Origin: Dimorphilus gyrociliatus
Lineage: Eukaryota; Annelida; Polychaeta; Dinophilidae
Direction: 5' to 3'
Length of the DNA: 64,000 nt
NCBI GenBank assembly: GCA_904063045.1
Contig: CAJFCJ010000014.1
Coordinates: 1,237,643 to 1,301,642 of the forward strand
A program made the position numbers and the translations under genes. Below the pieces are notes generated by a model, which had not been told where the DNA came from, ran no database searches, and worked only from the letters and a program-made list of their open reading frames with translations. This document shows, piece after piece, positions 59,989 through 64,000 of this stretch. The number at the start of each line of letters is the position of its first letter. The stretch's first letter is position 1.

Positions 59989-61101
59989 TTATTCACCTTC
60001 CCATTTAACTTTAGATTTATCTACTTTTCCATTCAAGTTCACGGCCCCTTCTTCGTCCTGTTCGTAGCTTGGGTTGTCAAACGATTGTAGATTTTTCCTT
60101 TTACCGCCCTTTTTACCTGATCGAACAATTGCATCTAATTATTCAACGAAAGCCATGTAATTAAGGCAAATACCATTACTCTTACTCCCTTACAATAGCT
60201 GTCAATAGCTTGAATCTTTTCTACCTACCCCTTTCCCCTTTTACCTCCTTTCTTTAAACATTTCTATTTATACCTAAACGTCTGCGGAAGAAGGCGTAAC
60301 AGGTAACATGGTTTCGCGTGACACTCAAAAAGGCTATGGGAGGAGATTGAGGTGGCAAAAGGAGTAAGAGTGAAAGAAGAGATAGAAAATTATTGAAAAT
60401 TAGTATGAATGAATGAATGAATGTGTGAGAAAGAGTGTGTGAGTGTGTGAGTGAGTGTGAGACAGAGGGAGAGAGAGAGGGAATGAATGATTGACTGAAT
60501 GAATGAACGAGCGAAAGAGAGAGCGCGCGAAGGAAAAAGAAGGGGTAAGATAAGAAAGGGGGAAGAAAGCTCCCCTAAATCTATTCTCAACCCAACTCGA
60601 TTTATACGCTCTCTTGCCCGCCAACAATCATTATGTTTTTACTACGTCTTTTTCATTAAGTAACAATTGACATACTAGTGAAATAAAGAGTCAGTGCATA
60701 TTTTAGTTTAACACTTTGATAAGGTAGAATTTTTTGCTATCATTTCTAACGAGCGCAATTCGGTAGATAAAAACGAAAATTTCTATTATCTCAATTGACA
60801 AAATGTAAATTTTAAATCGCATTTTTACTGAATAACACATCTTGTTTTTGCATTTTAAAGGGACGCTATATTACATAATCAAATTTTACATGTACTCACT
60901 CTCAACTTGCTTAGTAGCTCTTTTCTTTTCTATAATTCTATAGGCGAGGAATGCTAATGCACATAGTATAATCGTTCCGGCAATACATCCAATAGCTATT
61001 CCGGCGGCGATACCTCCCGAACAGGAGGCCGCTTGAACGACGAGAGGTAGAACGGAATAGAGAAGAAGTCGAAAATTGCCCCACCCGGCGCCGTGCATCA
61101 T
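59989..61101 (-). CDS. Small single-pass membrane protein with FDNPSY motif
   Basis: Unrecognised 109-residue protein. Two exons (complement of 59989..60116 and 60900..61101) join in frame across a 783-base intron (GTGAGT donor, GATCAG acceptor). Exon 1 encodes a signal peptide (LLLYSVLPLVVQAA), a minimal ectodomain (SCSGG) and a membrane helix (GIAAGIAIGCIAGTIILCAL), then RIIEKKR. Exon 2 is a short basic-then-acidic tail containing SFDNPSYEQ. FDNPxY is the LDL-receptor type NPxY signal that binds PTB-domain and clathrin adaptors, so the protein probably cycles through endocytosis or docks a PTB protein; that role is inference. The first of two adjacent ATGs is used. The alternative, exon 1 reading through to a stop three codons after the donor, would lose the tail. 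Confidence 0.65.
60405..60560. repeat. Degenerate GAAT/GTGTGA/GAGA simple sequence
   Basis: Runs of GAAT, GTGTGA and GAGA units inside the intron of the small membrane protein gene. The open minus-strand frames across it are low complexity. Confidence 0.75.
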
Positions 61102-62175
61102 TCACCACTGAACATTAAAAAAAGAGCTATGAGAGCGACACCTAGTTGTATGAAAGTATTCATTCCGCATAGTTGCGCTTCTTGTGGTCGCGTATTGAAA
61201 TTACTTCCAAACCACATACTTTCTCGATTTTTTATGAATCGAATACTTAAACAGGTAGTAATTCAGTTTTTTTTATTTCTTTTTATGTATTTGACACCAG
61301 GAAAAAATAACGTTTAACGACATGGAAAAGCATACATATTATTATATAATAAATATATATTGTATAGATATTTGCTAGGAGACTGTTAGCTATTTATAAC
61401 GGGAGAAAAAAAAGACAAATTAATAAATTAATACAGAAAAACTTACGACACAAGCATAAATTCAAACACTATCTGAAAATTATCAATGCATGTAAAATGA
61501 TTATAATTTTCGTCTATTTAAAATGTTAAAAGAGGGAGAAACATCTGCTTTTTCTTCCCTCAACAACTGCTTTCTTTTCTAGAACATAGAACAAGAATTT
61601 TTGTCTGTACAAATCTGTACATAATATATACTTTTTATATTATTTGCATATTTTCTTGTAGTTTTGAAGTAATATTTCTTTTGATGGTAGGAAGAGAGAG
61701 AAGAGAGAAGAGAGAGAGGAAGGAGAAATGAAGAGGATGAATAAGTGAATACAGGATTCAATGAGAAAAAGAGATATTAGGATAAGAGAATAAAAGAGAG
61801 AAAGAACAGGGAGCGATTAAGTCGCCAAATTATAAACACTTTCTTTTTTCTTGAACAATTCTCTATCGCCATAAATATCGTTAACAAATAGTTTAGGATA
61901 AATTGGAGAAAAATCCATAAAAACTTTTCATATTTCTAAAGATAGACGACAACTAGAGGAACACCGCAACTACGTACGAATGCGCACACCAATCACACAC
62001 TTGTGACAAGAGGGCATTATTTTTTTAAATGTTTTGCATGACTAGAAAAAAGAGGATAAAGCAGCACTGTTCTGCGCCCGAGAAATTACAAATTATCAAC
62101 AAAAATTTAAAAATTAATTAATAAAAACATACATAGTCTATAGAAAAGATCGTAATAAACGAATTTTTGATGGCA
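61102..62175. other. Intergenic region, small membrane protein / calcineurin B
   Basis: About 1.07 kb between two minus-strand genes. It contains a GA-rich patch at about 61685-61730. The plus frame at 61093-61317 lacks support. Confidence 0.45.
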
Positions 62176-63931
62176 TTATATATCGATAACCATTTTCTTA
62201 TGTACATCCAAATTTCCAACAACCTATTTATGGAATAAAAACATTGAATTTTTAGTAAAACGTAAAGTATTAATTCCAACTAGTTTAAACTAAAAAGCGG
62301 TAAAAAAAACCGAAACATTAGTTAAATCGAAATTAAAAGAGTTTCAACTTACTCCACAAAATTCTTCGAACGAAATTTTACCGTCTCCATCCGAGTCAGC
62401 GTAAATAATAGTTTTGTCTACTATTTGCTGCAGTTGTGCATCTTTCAAATTCGAACCAACCATCATCTTAAGTACTTGAAATAATTCACCATTAGAGATA
62501 TAGCCATCCTTATCCATATCATATATCTTAAAGGCAACTGTATAAACGGAAAGGGAGGGGAAAAAAGAATAGATTTTATTTCTTATCTGTTTAATGAACT
62601 AAAAAAATATCTAAAAAAAATATCTAAAAATATACATATATACATATGTATAAAATATATATATATATATATATATAATTGCATAATATATGTTAATAGA
62701 TAATAAATAAATAAAGTGCGTGTTAAACACTCACATCAGTCGACAAAATACTACTAATAAAATAAAAGTGCGTAATATAATCAGAATAGCTGGGAATTGT
62801 AGGAAATCATTAAATGGGATTAAATTACTTTTTTTACGCTTTAAAGCAGCGTTAATAAAACTTTTGATAATTAAGAAAAAAAAATAAAGTGTATAATGTA
62901 AAAACGTATAAAGCTACATGCTAATTTTTTGTTTGTTTTTCTAATATTGAATAACTAAAATCATTGATAAAAGCTATATATGAAAAAATAGATTTATCAT
63001 GCGGGTTATACCACCGCCACAAAAGAACCATAGATAGGCAGTCAGATTTTACTTCTGAAAAAAGATACCATACATTTCGACAAGTTTTACATAGGTAGTA
63101 ATGATTATTACGGATTATACTAATGCCGCTTAAAAGAAAGTTTTTGTTATATTTAATCTCTGCTAATACTAACATCTTAATTTGGATTCCTTGTCACCTT
63201 TAACCGAGAACTGTGACATTCCTTCTATGAATTCTGCAGATTTATATATTCATGCATTAGTATATACTTTTGAATGTTGTCAATAGTCAACTACCTTTAA
63301 AATCAACTTCACCATTGCCATCTGTATCGAAGATATCAATCACTCGCTGAACTAGCGGATTTTGCTGAAGCTCTGGTAATGACATAAACTCTTCTACACT
63401 CAAAGATCCAGAATTATCCAAATCTAACTTCTTAAATCGTTTTCCTAATCGTTTTATTTCATCTGGATCAACTGTAACGAAAAAATAAATGACTCAACCT
63501 TTTTCAATATTTTACCAGTTGCTTCGGGGAGGGCGTGACTTACATACAACGCCTCCTAAAGTTACTTGACTGTTAGCGTTTACTGTAGGCTCCATTGTGC
63601 TACTAAATGCCCGAGCGTTGCGCCTCTACTTATTTTTACCAGCGTTTAAATCGCCATTCGTAACTAAGGTATGCAAAATTAAGAGCAGGGGGCGCACCGT
63701 GTTCGAAATAAAGCTATTCAATCCAACTCTTATATTTCACGGTTAATCAATATTTATCCTTTGTATACAAATTATGCTATGCCAACATACGAAAATAAGA
63801 CCTTAAAGAGGTTGACGAAACGCTACTCATTTTTAAGTGCACAATCTTTAGACGCTCAAGAATCTGACAATAAATCAAGTTCAATACTTACACGTTGAGC
63901 AAAGTTCCAACGGTAATGAAATGTCGTTTCC
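62176..63931 (-). CDS. CNB: Calcineurin B regulatory subunit (5' end beyond window)
   Basis: Ca2+-binding subunit of the calcineurin phosphatase, with four EF-hands. Coding exons: complement of 62176..62223, 62353..62537, 63174..63233, 63295..63471, plus first-exon alternatives 63892..63931 or 63544..63595. EF1 is [15 protein letters not shown]2 [15 protein letters not shown]3 [15 protein letters not shown]4 [13 protein letters not shown]; each has the expected acidic ligands. The last exon encodes [15 protein letters not shown], matching the conserved VVGxxDIHKKMVVDV end. The upstream exon reads [13 protein letters not shown], the counterpart of vertebrate (M)GNEASYPLEMCS; its start ATG must lie upstream of the window. 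That form would be N-myristoylated. The other first exon supplies its own ATG. Both end with a T in the same phase, so either joins the EF1 exon correctly. Confidence 0.95.
62538..63173 (-). other. Calcineurin B intron with (TA)n
   Basis: A 636-base intron, long for this genome, with a (TA)n run at about 62650-62677. The minus-strand frame at 62921-63175 overlaps the splice site and is not a separate gene. Confidence 0.6.
63544..63595 (-). other. Alternative calcineurin B first exon
   Basis: Starts ATG and encodes [17 protein letters not shown], ending at a perfect GTAAGT donor with one leftover T. It splices in frame to the EF1 exon (TT GAT CCA), as the canonical exon does. It has no glycine at position 2 and so no myristoylation site. 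Confidence 0.65.
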
Positions 63932-64000
63932 CTGAAAATCGATGGTATAAGCATTTATAAAAACGATTGACAAATTTATATATTATTGTTATATCGTACA

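Noticed and set aside
61200-61260. Minus-strand segment reading SIHKKSRKYVV, considered as the last calcineurin B exon
   Set aside because: The exon at 62176-62223 matches the conserved VVGxxDIHKKMVVDV end fully and in the right phase.

Overview
This 64 kb window is nuclear DNA from an animal. It is A+T-rich, and its protein-coding genes carry very short GT-AG introns (mostly about 50-90 bases). The recognisable genes are metazoan: katanin p80, TMEM203, RXR, CCDC97, an ABCA1-type transporter, a GAS1/GFR-alpha-like receptor, CLHC1 and calcineurin B. Compact introns, close gene spacing and these orthologues suggest a small-genome invertebrate. A miniaturised lophotrochozoan or annelid would fit, but the species assignment is inference. 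I saw no tRNA, rRNA, transposon or CRISPR array. All exon joins below were read by hand from splice sites and frame continuity.

Layout. 1-8 kb holds KATNB1 (-), TMEM203 (+), RXR (-), CCDC97 (+) and a small orphan two-exon gene (+). 8.2-19 kb is one large ABCA gene (-), 19 exons and 2394 residues, with a duplicated linker exon in one intron. 19.5-25.5 kb holds three tandem, intronless FBXL6-like F-box/LRR genes (+); a fourth lies inverted at 33.6-35.0 kb. 25.8-33 kb holds a GPI-anchored GAS1-like gene (-), a disordered orphan protein (-) and CLHC1 (-). 36.7-38.7 kb is an eight-exon gene joining a degenerate 3-hydroxyacyl-CoA dehydrogenase NAD-binding domain to a C-terminal RING finger. 40.1-46.2 kb is a cluster of four related genes of a family I do not recognise. 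46.5-48.7 kb is a transmembrane C-type lectin-like gene with about ten 99-base coding repeats. 48.7-57.1 kb has no gene I can support. 57-64 kb holds a PDZ protein (-), a 109-residue single-pass membrane protein with an FDNPSY tail motif (-), and calcineurin B (-) with two alternative first exons.

The genes do not form one pathway; this is ordinary eukaryotic gene order with two local family expansions (F-box/LRR and the orphan family). The strongest candidates for something undescribed are the dehydrogenase-RING fusion, which lacks the expected catalytic residues, and the four-member orphan family. Next come the non-myristoylated calcineurin B first exon, the RXR with an altered AF-2 helix, and the duplicated ABCA exon.
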